Positions 33,481 through 42,178 of a stretch of 64,000 nucleotides of DNA are shown piece by piece; within the stretch, counting starts at the first letter, position 1; each line of letters begins with the position of its first letter. Under the pieces are notes generated by a model. That model was not told where the DNA came from. It saw only the letters and a list, made by a program, of their open reading frames with translations, and ran no database searches. Origin of the DNA: SAR324 cluster bacterium (GTDB lineage: Bacteria; SAR324; NAC60-12); NCBI GenBank assembly GCA_028281495.1, contig JANQJU010000029.1, forward strand, positions 372,001 through 436,000, written 5' to 3'. A program made the position numbers and the translations under genes.

Positions 33481-35172
33481 TCACGTGCCTTCCACTAGGG
33501 AACCATCTTCTGGGTTCTCCCCTTTGAGAAACGGGCCTTCATAGACACTCAGCTTGCCGTAATCCATTTTGTACACCTCATCCGCTTGATGAAAATAATG
33601 ATCGTCATGAGTCACTGCAATCACCGTTTTGCCGGAGTTCTTAAGCTCTTGGAGGAGTTCTTCATAGAAATACTTGCGGAATTGTGGGTCTTGGTCTGCA
33701 GCCACTTCGTCGAATATCATAATCTGCTTCTTTTCGAAGATCGCTGAAATGAGTGCCAAACGTTTCTTTTGACCTGTTGAAAGGTTGATGTTGCTGAACC
33801 GCCCATCCACAAATTCGGTTTTTTCTTCCAACCCTAACTTTTCCAACTCTTGATCAATTTCCTCTTGCACGATGTCTTCGATACCATAGAACCGATCAAA
33901 CAGATGAAAATCGGTGAAGATGATCGAAAACATTTCCCGATAATGAGCATAGTTCGCCGTTGTCACCAACGTCTTGTCCACTCGTGTTGTCCCTATGGAA
34001 GCCCGATATAGCCCAGTGATGAGTTTGAGCAAGGTGGATTTACCACTGCCATTTCCTCCGATGACAAAAATGATCTTTCCCGACCTTATGGTGAAATTAA
34101 CCGGTCCCACCGAAAAGGGCATTTGCGAATTTTGCCGAGGGTATTGGAAATTCAAATTCTTGAACTCGATTTTTTCAAATCCCTTCTGCTTTTTCACGAG
34201 CGAACTGTTTTCTTGGTATTCCTCACGGTCATCGGCTTCAGCGAGCAACCGTTCCAATTCACGGATATTGCGGATCGCCAAGTTGGCTTTTGCCACCTCA
34301 GGGACCGTCGTCGCACAAACCCCTATCGGCCCCCAAATGAACAAGATGACCGCCACGATATCCACGATTTCCTGGGAACTCAGTTCACTAAAATGAGGCA
34401 AAACGAAAGCGATGGAAGCCATCATCAAAAACATCAGGATGAACACGTAAATGCGCATGTCGACCATGGCGGTCTCGGACTCTTTCCGAAGCTCACGATA
34501 CGATTGGGCTATAGGAATGACATAATTGAAATACAAGTCATCACTGCGTTTCCGATTCATTTTGACTTCTTTGAAACCATCCAACAGGTGATGGAAACTG
34601 GCCAAGAACTCTTCCTCTGTCTTCAAGGCCTCCCACATCGCTCCTTTGACGGACGCATTTTTAAGAAGAAACACAAAAACAATGCCCACAATCGAAAGCA
34701 GGGCAATCCAAAAAGCTGTGGTCGACAGGATTGCCAAGTAGATGAATGTGGTGGTGACGATGATGATGGCAGGAATCAATTCTCCCAACTGAGTGGCAGC
34801 ATCGTTAATCAACTCCGTTTTTTCAGACAACGAACCCAATATTTTTGGGCGTCCAATCGATTCATACGATAATAAGTCTGCGTGCCGGAGGTGATCGGTG
34901 ATTTTGATCCGAAGCTTGAACAAGGAATCTTGTACCGCACTGACGATGAAACGACTTACATGCCGTTTGCAGATAAAGAAAATCAACATGCAAATGAGAA
35001 ACAGGGCGGCATACTGCAAATTGGGGTCACGGGCTTCATAGTTTTCAGCAGCCTGCTGAATAATAACTAATAGTAGGGTGTTAGAAACCCCTGCTAACAA
35101 TGAAAACATGATCAGGACGATGTTCGAAGAACTCGATTCTTCCCGGATGAGATTCAGTAATTCCAGATTCAT
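33481..35172 (-). CDS. Cyclic-peptide-type ABC exporter (fused permease-ATPase)
   Basis: About 563 aa of the SyrD/PvdE cyclic peptide export family: an N-terminal six-helix transmembrane domain, then an ATPase with Walker A GGNGSGKST, signature STGQKKRL, Walker B IMIFDEVAADQDP and switch His in AVTHDD. The start is set at the ATG giving MNLELLNLIREE, the usual beginning for the family; an in-frame TTG lies 21 bp upstream at 35193. The gene leads the block of accessory genes running into the megasynthase genes, so it probably exports the assembly-line product or a precursor across the inner membrane. No obvious Shine-Dalgarno precedes the chosen ATG. Confidence 0.92.
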   Translation of the reverse strand: MNLELLNLIREESSSSNIVLIMFSLLAGVSNTLLLVIIQQAAENYEARDPNLQYAALFLICMLIFFICKRHVSRFIVSAVQDSLFKLRIKITDHLRHADLLSYESIGRPKILGSLSEKTELINDAATQLGELIPAIIIVTTTFIYLAILSTTAFWIALLSIVGIVFVFLLKNASVKGAMWEALKTEEEFLASFHHLLDGFKEVKMNRKRSDDLYFNYVIPIAQSYRELRKESETAMVDMRIYVFILMFLMMASIAFVLPHFSELSSQEIVDIVAVILFIWGPIGVCATTVPEVAKANLAIRNIRELERLLAEADDREEYQENSSLVKKQKGFEKIEFKNLNFQYPRQNSQMPFSVGPVNFTIRSGKIIFVIGGNGSGKSTLLKLITGLYRASIGTTRVDKTLVTTANYAHYREMFSIIFTDFHLFDRFYGIEDIVQEEIDQELEKLGLEEKTEFVDGRFSNINLSTGQKKRLALISAIFEKKQIMIFDEVAADQDPQFRKYFYEELLQELKNSGKTVIAVTHDDHYFHQADEVYKMDYGKLSVYEGPFLKGENPEDGSLVEGT

Positions 35173-35193
35173 GGTGTGGCTTTTCGGGATCAA

Positions 35194-35300
35194 CCGGAGG
35201 GTTAAGAATCAATTGAAATGTCGACATCTTGAGAAAGGCGTTTTGACAATAATCCTTTAAAGATCTAACGATTTTCCGGAAGTAATTCAATACGTTACAT
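35194..35300 (-). promoter_or_regulatory. Probable promoter region of the exporter-megasynthase operon
   Basis: A-T rich gap between the terminator and the exporter gene, with room for a promoter. On the minus strand TTGAAT and TAGATC are separated by 17 bp and could be weak -35/-10 elements, with a TTCCGGAA palindrome between them. The match is poor and I rely mainly on position. Confidence 0.3.
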
Positions 35301-35343
35301 AGGAAATAAAAAGATGCAGAGGGTAGGGTTTACCCTCCACATC
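35301..35343 (-). terminator. Intrinsic terminator after the short DUF697-like gene
   Basis: Inverted repeat GAGGGTA/TACCCTC with a 5-nt loop, extended outward by GATG/CATC across a CA/CA mismatch. On the minus strand the hairpin is followed at once by TTTTTATTT. It lies 35 bp beyond the stop of the gene at 35378-35842, which separates that gene from the exporter operon. Confidence 0.85.
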
Positions 35344-35377
35344 AAATAAAACGTTGGTTTTAGCTTAGGCCGTAGGC

Positions 35378-35842
35378 TCATCCGGTTGCTGATTTTTCCT
35401 TCAACAGCTTCTCATAATGAGACCGCATTTTATCAGCATCGAAATCCAAGAGCGTACCCCCGGTTTCGAAATGCTCGATAAACAATTTACCTAAAGCGTA
35501 GGTCACAGCAGCAGAAATGGTAGGCATCGCAACCGTACCAAATAATGTGCCGATACCAGGAACGGCTTTCAACGCACCACCCACGCTTCCGTAGGCGATT
35601 ACATGAGAACCCGTTCCACCGACCAACGCAGCAATGATCGTTTTGACCGTGTCTTCCGAGTAAGGAACTTCATAATACTCGGCCAAGCTTCTTACCATTC
35701 GATACTGAGCGAATGATACGGCAGCTATGTCGACAATGGGGATAGGAATCACCCCACCGCCAGCAGACCACCACAGGAAGCGCTGCACGATGCCGCCCGC
35801 ATGTTCGCGACGTTCATCAGGACTTAAGTCTTTTACGCTCAT
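35378..35842 (-). CDS. DUF697-like protein, short paralog
   Basis: 154 aa and closely similar over its whole length to the first 150 residues of the protein at 29785-30687 (WWSAGGGVIPIPIVD; YSEDTVKTIIAAL; the shared FIEHFETGGTLLDFDADKMRS block). It lacks the Lys/Ser tail. Two Gly/Ala-rich hydrophobic segments suggest membrane association. A strong AAGGAG lies 9 nt before the ATG. It appears to be a single-gene unit ended by the terminator at 35301-35343. Function unknown; the duplicated pair brackets the exporter genes. Confidence 0.82.
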   Translation of the reverse strand: MSVKDLSPDERREHAGGIVQRFLWWSAGGGVIPIPIVDIAAVSFAQYRMVRSLAEYYEVPYSEDTVKTIIAALVGGTGSHVIAYGSVGGALKAVPGIGTLFGTVAMPTISAAVTYALGKLFIEHFETGGTLLDFDADKMRSHYEKLLKEKSATG

Positions 35843-36020
35843 AAAGCTTACTCCTTGTAAAAAAAGGTTAAAATTTCTACTTCCTTTCCGTATTACGATT
35901 CAATCAGCAAGCTGCTTTCACCGAAACGAATTGGAACTAGCTTATTCTCCACAATCTCAGACAAACATGAGACTGGAAGAGTAAGACGTCTACTCCCACT
36001 CTATCAACAGTTATTCCTCA

Positions 36021-36842
36021 TTAATATCCTCTTGTTGTATTTTCACGCGAAGTTGCAGGAATGGAATGAGGCAGGTTGGTGGAAAATAATGGAGCGGTTG
36101 CGGCGCTACTTAAAGTTTCAAAGATCTGTTGTACAATTGCGGAAGCATGAGAATTGATGAAAAAATGATCGCCCTCCAGGATGCGTTCAGAAAATTGCTG
36201 TTGCGTGTGGATTTTCCACGCTGACAAATCGGTCAATGGTACTTCTGGATCGTGAGAACCACCAAATGCAGTGATCGGAATGTCCAACGGAGAAGTGGTT
36301 CGAAACTCGTAAGTCTCCACCATTTCAAAATCAGCTCTCAGGGTAGGAAGGACCAAATCTAACAATTCTCGACTGTCAAAAACTTCTTGGGGCGTTCCGT
36401 TGTATTTTTTCAATTCGTTGATGAATTCCGGTTCAGGCATATCGTGTAACGGAGCACGACTGTCAGGTACATGGGGTGCACTGCGGCCTGATACAAATAA
36501 ATGTTCTGGGCCTGATAACCCTGCGGCCCGCAGGGAATGCGCGAGTTCAAAACTCAACAAGGCTCCCATGCTATGTCCAAAAAACGCAAAGGGCTGATGC
36601 AACCAGGGCTTCAGCTCCACCAAAAGTTGACGAACCGTATGCCGCAAATCACGATTGGGAGTCTCACTCAAACGCCGACCTCGTCCGGGTAACTGAACTC
36701 CGATTAATTGGATGTCAGGAGGAACAAGTTTAGCCCAATTGCGGTAGCTGTGAATATCGCCTCCCGCGTAAGGAAAACATAGAAGACGAAGGCGAGGATA
36801 AGTCAATTGATGACCCAACGGGTAAAACCAAGGATTCGACAT
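36021..36842 (-). CDS. Type II thioesterase
   Basis: 273-aa alpha/beta hydrolase of the GrsT/TEII family: nucleophile in GHSMG (residues near 90), Asp in GGSHDPEVP and His in EGDHFF form the triad, and the N-terminus reads LRLLCFPYAGGDIHSYRNW. Type II thioesterases remove mis-primed or stalled acyl groups from carrier domains, so this is probably the editing enzyme of the nearby PKS-NRPS. It is the farthest-upstream gene I would assign to the cluster. Confidence 0.93.
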   Translation of the reverse strand: MSNPWFYPLGHQLTYPRLRLLCFPYAGGDIHSYRNWAKLVPPDIQLIGVQLPGRGRRLSETPNRDLRHTVRQLLVELKPWLHQPFAFFGHSMGALLSFELAHSLRAAGLSGPEHLFVSGRSAPHVPDSRAPLHDMPEPEFINELKKYNGTPQEVFDSRELLDLVLPTLRADFEMVETYEFRTTSPLDIPITAFGGSHDPEVPLTDLSAWKIHTQQQFSERILEGDHFFINSHASAIVQQIFETLSSAATAPLFSTNLPHSIPATSRENTTRGY

Positions 36843-37206
36843 TTTCTACTCTATAGATAATTCTTGTTTATGAGTGATTTATCCAGATGAGGACCATGAA
36901 CAACGTGAAGAAGATTTTAGAGTTTGGTTGGTATCGATCAGCAAACCCTTCTACCGGTTTTCATAAAATGCAACGTTATAAATATTAACGCCATCAACTT
37001 ACAGAATTCCAAATCATCGTCAAGAGTTTTGAAGATCTGTAATTTACTTCTAACATACGAAAAACGAACCGCTTGGGTTGAGTCAGCCTAACCATGGATT
37101 TTTCGTAAAATACATCCCTATCCCGGGCACCAAAACACGCTATACAAGTTCATGAAACATGTCCATTACAGCTTGTTACACGAAGATCACTAGGCATCAC
37201 TTTAGC
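36843..37206. other. Intergenic gap, no gene seen
   Basis: 364 bp between the thioesterase and the GDSL/TPR gene, A-T rich, with many stops in all frames. It must contain the 5' region of the thioesterase gene. I see no convincing promoter, hairpin or small gene. Confidence 0.5.
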
Positions 37207-39102
37207 TCATTGAAACTGATCGCAATGATAATCGTTCCAAGCACGAATTATGTCGGTGCCTTCACAAATATTTTCGTAGCAACCCCGTTTCAGGTCGGCA
37301 CACCCCAGCTCCGTTTGACCGCCGAATAATAGAATCATCCCTCGCGCCCGGTAGCTATCCGCATGATTCGGGTCGAGCAGTAGCACTTGTTCGAAATCAT
37401 TGAAGGCCGGAACCCACTCCTTCATTTGAAACAAAGCCATACCTCGCGCGTGGAGCAATTTTTTCCGATTTGTTTCGGGATCGTATTTTAAGGCTTGTGT
37501 GAAATCGGCCGCAGCTTCTGCATACTTATCTAGTTTGAAGTATTCGTGCCCCCGCCTTTGATAAATTATTGGCTCGTTTTGTGAAATCCGAAGTACTTGA
37601 GTGTAATCTTCGATGGCCTCGTGGGGTCGAGAAGTTTTGATGTAAGCGTAAGCTCGGGCCGTGTAAGCAGTCTTAATATAAAAATCCGCGATATCCTCCT
37701 CAAAATTGACAAATTGTGTGAGGTCTTGAATCGCTTGATCGTAACGATTGAGACGGATTTGAGCCATTCCACGATAATAATAAGCCAATGGGCTCGGCGA
37801 GGGCTTCTCGATGCTCCTTGTGAAATCTGCAATCGCCAGTTCCATTTCGAGAAAATAGGCAAAATAGACAAACCCTCGTTCATAATGTGGTTTGGGGTTT
37901 TCAGGGTTTGCTGCGATTGCTTGGTCGTATGCCTTTAATATTTGATCGTGAGTCGCTTCCATTTCCGTTTCCAGGTCAACGGAGGCAGACTCGCAAGATT
38001 TCCCTGCTTGGACAAAATTTGGATACTTTTGTGTCAAGTAAGGACAGAGTTTCTGATGGAGTACTTTCGCCACTTCCGACGAGCCTTCTTCAGTGTAATG
38101 GATATGATCATAATAGTGCACCTCTTGGTTGGAAAAGGATTGAGCTAAATCAATGATAAATACCCCATGGTCTCTCCCTACCTGACGAACCACGTCGTTG
38201 TAGAGTTCCAACTTGGCTTCTCGTAAGCCTCCCCCAAAGACCGTTTGAGTGATCAAAATGGGTTCTATTCCCTGTTTCTGTGACAACCGGAGGAGTCGCT
38301 CCAAACGCGTGCGATATTTCGTCATAAATTTGTGTTGCCCGGACTCAAGCTCCTGCTGTTCGGCTTGCGAAATCGGTGGGTTGGTTTGGCTCAAATCCGT
38401 TGCTCGAAGATGCCCCATCGGGCCGGTGAATGTTTGCATCATCGCTTCACGATATCGCCCTAAATTCAAAGCCAGAGCTACGACATCACTGTAGTGCGCA
38501 GCGGTGTTGACCCAATCCATGAGGAACGCGCTCACGCCATTCTCCTCCAAACTCAACTTCGGATCGTCAAGCTCTTTGAGCAAATTGATGTCGTTCATGT
38601 TGATCTTGTCGTTTTCCTGATCGTTGACCCCTACCAAAAACAAGACCACTTTAGGACGGAGCGGCACTATATAGTCTTTGAGTAAAATCAGGTGTCCGAA
38701 GGTTGAGTGGCCATCCAATCCCGCATTGTTGATCCATACTTTGTCAAAGGTTCCTTTCAACCGGAACCCCAGTTGATCGACCCATGTTTTTCCTTCGGAA
38801 ATATAATAGCTTTCGGTGGTGCTGCCTCCGACGGCAACGAGGGTCAAGCGATCACTAAAATCAGGGGGGGGATTTTCACCACGAAATCCAATCTCATTTT
38901 TGACATGAAGAATATGACGCGGCAGTTTGGAATTGGTCGTGTTTTCATAGACGCTGGCTCGATTAACTTTTAAGTTAATTTTCTGCCCTCTGAGTCGCAA
39001 CTCAACCGGTGCATAAATTCGTAACACTACTTCTGCGATGCCAAAAGACACCACGCATCCAATCAAAAAAGCGATCCAGTTTTTGAACTGAAATATCTGC
39101 AT
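37207..39102 (-). CDS. GDSL/SGNH-type hydrolase with C-terminal TPR repeats
   Basis: 631 aa. An N-terminal membrane anchor (WIAFLIGCVVSFGIAEVVL) precedes an SGNH-like domain: block I is AVGGSTTES, block III GVNDQEN and block V DHIHYTEEG, so Ser, Asn, Asp and His candidates are present. From about residue 390 several TPR units follow (AYDQAIAANPENPKPHYERG; AAADFTQALKYDPETN). Such anchored hydrolases often act on cell-envelope polysaccharide acyl groups; the substrate here is unknown. No clear ribosome-binding site precedes the ATG. The adjacent divergent gap carries tandem repeats. Confidence 0.85.
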   Translation of the reverse strand: MQIFQFKNWIAFLIGCVVSFGIAEVVLRIYAPVELRLRGQKINLKVNRASVYENTTNSKLPRHILHVKNEIGFRGENPPPDFSDRLTLVAVGGSTTESYYISEGKTWVDQLGFRLKGTFDKVWINNAGLDGHSTFGHLILLKDYIVPLRPKVVLFLVGVNDQENDKINMNDINLLKELDDPKLSLEENGVSAFLMDWVNTAAHYSDVVALALNLGRYREAMMQTFTGPMGHLRATDLSQTNPPISQAEQQELESGQHKFMTKYRTRLERLLRLSQKQGIEPILITQTVFGGGLREAKLELYNDVVRQVGRDHGVFIIDLAQSFSNQEVHYYDHIHYTEEGSSEVAKVLHQKLCPYLTQKYPNFVQAGKSCESASVDLETEMEATHDQILKAYDQAIAANPENPKPHYERGFVYFAYFLEMELAIADFTRSIEKPSPSPLAYYYRGMAQIRLNRYDQAIQDLTQFVNFEEDIADFYIKTAYTARAYAYIKTSRPHEAIEDYTQVLRISQNEPIIYQRRGHEYFKLDKYAEAAADFTQALKYDPETNRKKLLHARGMALFQMKEWVPAFNDFEQVLLLDPNHADSYRARGMILLFGGQTELGCADLKRGCYENICEGTDIIRAWNDYHCDQFQ

Positions 39103-39186
39103 AGACTGTTGGTTGAAAGGTTTTTGTAAATCATTTTATTTTATCAAAATTCCGCACTTCACTTAATTGCATTGTTCAGTAACAAT

Positions 39187-39300
39187 GCGTTCTCACACGT
39201 CACAATCATCCGTGACAAGGCGCTCTCACGTGTCACAATCATCCGTGACAAGGCGCTCTCACGTGTCAAAATCATCCGTGACAAGGCGCTCTCAATTGTC
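39187..39300. repeat. 33-bp tandem repeat with internal dyad
   Basis: Three 33-bp units (39187-39219, 39220-39252, 39253-39285) plus a 15-bp partial unit. Units differ at only a few positions. Units 2 and, with one change, 1 and 3 contain the inverted repeat TGTCAC-N8-GTGACA; CACGTG also appears. There are no unique spacers, so it is not a CRISPR array. Confidence 0.93.
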
Positions 39301-39307
39301 GACACTA

Positions 39308-39358
39308 TCTACCGATTCAATTGACAGTCTCAATCTACCGATTCAATTGACAGTCTCA
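39308..39358. repeat. 26-bp tandem duplication
   Basis: Two copies of a 25-bp block separated by one base, each holding the palindrome TCAATTGA (taccgattcaattgacagtc is the core). It follows directly on the 33-bp array. Confidence 0.9.
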
Positions 39359-39461
39359 GCCGTCAATCGCGGCGTCATAGTGAACTCGAAAGCAGGGAAT
39401 AACAAGCCCTTTGAAATAGAAGAAACGCCCCATTCATCTCAGGTCATCAGGCATTAAAAAC

Positions 39462-40766
39462 ATGAATCGACAGATTTTAAACCTAGCCATTCCCAACATC
39501 ATAGCCAACATTTCAGTGCCATTACTAGGAGCCATCGATACCGCTCTCGTAGGGCACATGGAAGGGATTCATCATTTAGGAGCTATTGCTATCGGCAGTG
39601 CCATCTTCAGCTTCATTTACATGGGGTTAGGATTCTTGAGTATGGGTACTACCGGCATGACTGCACAAGCCTACGGAGCTGACGACAATCGAGAAATATT
39701 GCTCGTTTTTGTTCGGTCGATTGTGGTTGCATTGATTATGGCCATGCTCTTGGTGGTGTTTCAGGGAGCGATTGCCTGGGGAAGCTTTCCTCTATTCCAA
39801 TCGTCACCAGAAGTGGAGCGCTATGCCAAAGAGTATTTCTTCATTCGCATCTGGGCTGCTCCGGCAACTCTGATGTTGCTTGCCATTCAGGGATGGTTTT
39901 TAGGATTGCAAAATGCACGCTACCCCATGTTTTTGAGCATTGTAGTGAATATCATCAACATTGGGGCCAACCTTCTCTTTGTATTTGGTTTCGATATGAA
40001 ATCGGATGGTGTGGCCTGGGGGACCGTCGTAGCACAATACGGCGGTTGTGGTTTGGGATGGTGGCTGTTTTATAGCTGGCAGAAAAGACACCCTGCTCCA
40101 CTCCATTGGCCTCAAGTTTGGGATTGGGAACCGCTTCGACGCTTTTTTAGCATCAACAGCGATTTATTCATTCGAACGATATCGCTGATGGCAGTTCTGA
40201 GTTTCTTCACTATTGCGTCTTCTTGGGGTGGGGACGCAATACTCGCAGCCAACTCCATCCTCATGCAATTGTGGCTGATGATATCGTTTGGAATGGATGG
40301 TTTTGCCGATGCGGCTCAAAGCTTAGTTGGACGCTATTTTGGGGCACGAGATGCCGTAAATCTACGTCGGTGCATTCGACATATTTTAGCTTGGGGATTG
40401 GGGTTGGGCAGTCTGTTTGGCGTGCTATATTTGGTGGCTGGCGAATCCATCTTAGGCCTTTTTACCAACAAAACCGATATCATCGCATTGGCCATGCAAT
40501 ACATGGCATGGATCATTTTTGGCTCGGTGCTCAATTGCTTTGCGTTCTTGTGGGACGGCATCTATGTGGGAGCGACTGCGGCGAAACCGATGCGGAACTG
40601 CATGATCTTGTGTTCGTTTGGTATCTTCTTTCCAGCCTATTGGCTAACCTATCCCATCTTAGAAAACCATGGTCTATGGCTGGCCATGTTTTTGTTTATG
40701 ATCATGAGAGGGGCCAGTCTAATGTGGCTGGCCCCGAAACACATCTACGTGTTGGAACCTTCCTAA
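39462..40766 (+). CDS. MATE-family efflux transporter
   Basis: 434 aa, polytopic (about 12 helices), with typical MATE/DinF features: NLAIPNIIANISVPLLGAID at the start, GHMEGIHHLGAIAIG in the first loop, and a second half that repeats the fold. MATE proteins exchange Na+ or H+ for drugs or metabolites. It lies beyond the probable edge of the biosynthetic cluster, so involvement in product efflux is possible but not shown. Its TAA stop shares bases with the stop of the convergent rarA gene. Confidence 0.92.
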   Translation: MNRQILNLAIPNIIANISVPLLGAIDTALVGHMEGIHHLGAIAIGSAIFSFIYMGLGFLSMGTTGMTAQAYGADDNREILLVFVRSIVVALIMAMLLVVFQGAIAWGSFPLFQSSPEVERYAKEYFFIRIWAAPATLMLLAIQGWFLGLQNARYPMFLSIVVNIINIGANLLFVFGFDMKSDGVAWGTVVAQYGGCGLGWWLFYSWQKRHPAPLHWPQVWDWEPLRRFFSINSDLFIRTISLMAVLSFFTIASSWGGDAILAANSILMQLWLMISFGMDGFADAAQSLVGRYFGARDAVNLRRCIRHILAWGLGLGSLFGVLYLVAGESILGLFTNKTDIIALAMQYMAWIIFGSVLNCFAFLWDGIYVGATAAKPMRNCMILCSFGIFFPAYWLTYPILENHGLWLAMFLFMIMRGASLMWLAPKHIYVLEPS

Positions 40767-42178
40767 TGTCTGCCCTGTTTGTTTTTTAAGTTAATAATTT
40801 CTTCCATTGTCAACTCAGGCAGGGTTTGGGTTTCGGTAATACCCAAGGCTTGTTCTTGAGCGGTACGCCATCGTCGAAGCCGATCTTTCACCGCCGCCTC
40901 ATGCCCCTGCTCAGAAGGCGTATAAAAATAAGTGCCTAGCATTGCATCAGGAAGGTATTGTTGTCCGACATGGTGTTGATCATGGACATGCGGGTATAGA
41001 TATCCTTGGCCATGCCCTAAGGCAGGACCATCTCGGTTGGCATCTTTCAAATGATCGGGCACTTCCACTTGCCCTTCCTTTTCCACTAAATCATATGCTT
41101 TGAAATAGGCTGTCGTGCTGTTCGATTTTGGAGCCGTGGCTAAGTACAAAGTGGCTTCCACAATGGGGTAAATTCCCTCTGGCATACCGATGTATTCAAA
41201 GCTCTGTGCAGCAGCACTCACCAGCACCAAGGCATTCGGTGCTGCCAATCCAATATCCTCTCCGGCTGAGATCAGCAATCGCCGTAGAATGAAGCGCGGG
41301 CTTTCTCCTGCGTACAGCATTTTCGCCAACCAATAGAGTGCGGCATCGGGATCCGACCCTCGAATCGATTTAATGAAAGCACTGATAGTGTCATAGTGTG
41401 CGTCGCCATCCTTGTCATACAAAACGGCCCGCTGTTGGATTGACTCTTGAGCCACATCCAAAGTGATATGGATTGTTTGCTTTTCATCGGGCAGTGTGGA
41501 TTCAATAGCCAATTCCAGGGCATTCAAAGCATTACGAGCATCTCCTCCGGCAACATGAATGAGGTGAGCTTGTGCTGCTTCGTCCAATAGGACTCGCTTT
41601 TTTCCATACCCCCGTTGTGGATCGGTCACTGCACTCTGCAAGATTGCTTGTACATCCTGATCCTCCAAAGCTTTGAGCTGGAAGATCCGAGAGCGTGAAA
41701 CCAAAGCTGAGTTGACTTCAAAGTAGGGGTTTTCTGTAGTTGCTCCGATTAATGTGACCGTCCCATCTTCGACATGAGGCAACAGAGCATCTTGTTGTGC
41801 TTTGTTCCAACGATGCACTTCGTCAATAAATAGGATCGTCCGCTTCTGATACAACTGATAACGCTCTTGGGCATCAGCAATCACTTTACGTAGGTCAGGA
41901 ATTCCCGAAAGAATGGCACTTAACATTTGGAAATGGGAACGGGTGGTATGAGCAACCAATCGAGCTAGCGTCGTTTTTCCTGTGCCTGGGGGTCCCCAAA
42001 GCAAGATCGAGGAAAACAACCGGTCTGTTTCGATGGCGCGACGCAGCAATCTCCCAGCCCCAATAATATGCTGTTGACCAATAAACTGGTCCAATGTTTG
42101 GGGTCGCATTCGAGCTGCAAGGGGAGCATCTTGTTGGCGACGGGTTTCTGAGGCGTGTTCAAACAGATTCGGATTCAT
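40763..42178 (-). CDS. rarA: Replication-associated recombination protein A (AAA+ ATPase)
   Basis: 471 aa and full length for the RarA/MgsA family. It begins LAARMRPQTLDQFIGQQHI, followed by Walker A GPPGTGKTT, Walker B ILFIDEVHRW, sensor GATTENPYFEVN and the SRSR arginine finger. The C-terminal part carries the clamp-loader-like tetramerisation region (LYWLAKMLYAGESPRFILRR). RarA acts at stalled replication forks. The start overlaps the end of the upstream kinase gene by 20 bp. Confidence 0.95.
   Translation of the reverse strand: MNPNLFEHASETRRQQDAPLAARMRPQTLDQFIGQQHIIGAGRLLRRAIETDRLFSSILLWGPPGTGKTTLARLVAHTTRSHFQMLSAILSGIPDLRKVIADAQERYQLYQKRTILFIDEVHRWNKAQQDALLPHVEDGTVTLIGATTENPYFEVNSALVSRSRIFQLKALEDQDVQAILQSAVTDPQRGYGKKRVLLDEAAQAHLIHVAGGDARNALNALELAIESTLPDEKQTIHITLDVAQESIQQRAVLYDKDGDAHYDTISAFIKSIRGSDPDAALYWLAKMLYAGESPRFILRRLLISAGEDIGLAAPNALVLVSAAAQSFEYIGMPEGIYPIVEATLYLATAPKSNSTTAYFKAYDLVEKEGQVEVPDHLKDANRDGPALGHGQGYLYPHVHDQHHVGQQYLPDAMLGTYFYTPSEQGHEAAVKDRLRRWRTAQEQALGITETQTLPELTMEEIINLKNKQGRH

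Larger units (their letters stand above)
39103..39461. other. Divergent intergenic region with two tandem repeats
   Basis: 359-bp gap between the GDSL/TPR gene (minus) and the MATE gene (plus), so it should carry both promoters. It is dominated by the 33-bp and 26-bp repeats listed separately. A plus-strand open frame runs through it (about 96 codons, non-ATG start), but the peptide is just the translated repeat and I do not call it a gene. Confidence 0.6.

Noticed and set aside
35843..36020. Near-palindrome GAGTA-AGACGTC-TACTC as a terminator of the thioesterase gene
   Set aside because: No T-rich tract follows on the relevant strand, and the stem is only 5 bp.
36843..37206. Promoter or RNA gene in the gap
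   Set aside because: A-T rich but with no consensus pair or structure I could defend.
39187..39300. Possible CRISPR array
   Set aside because: The 33-bp units abut with no unique spacers, and no cas genes are present.
39167..39457. Plus-strand open frame of about 96 codons upstream of the MATE gene
   Set aside because: Its peptide is just the translated repeat; no ATG start at the beginning, no ribosome-binding site and no family resemblance.
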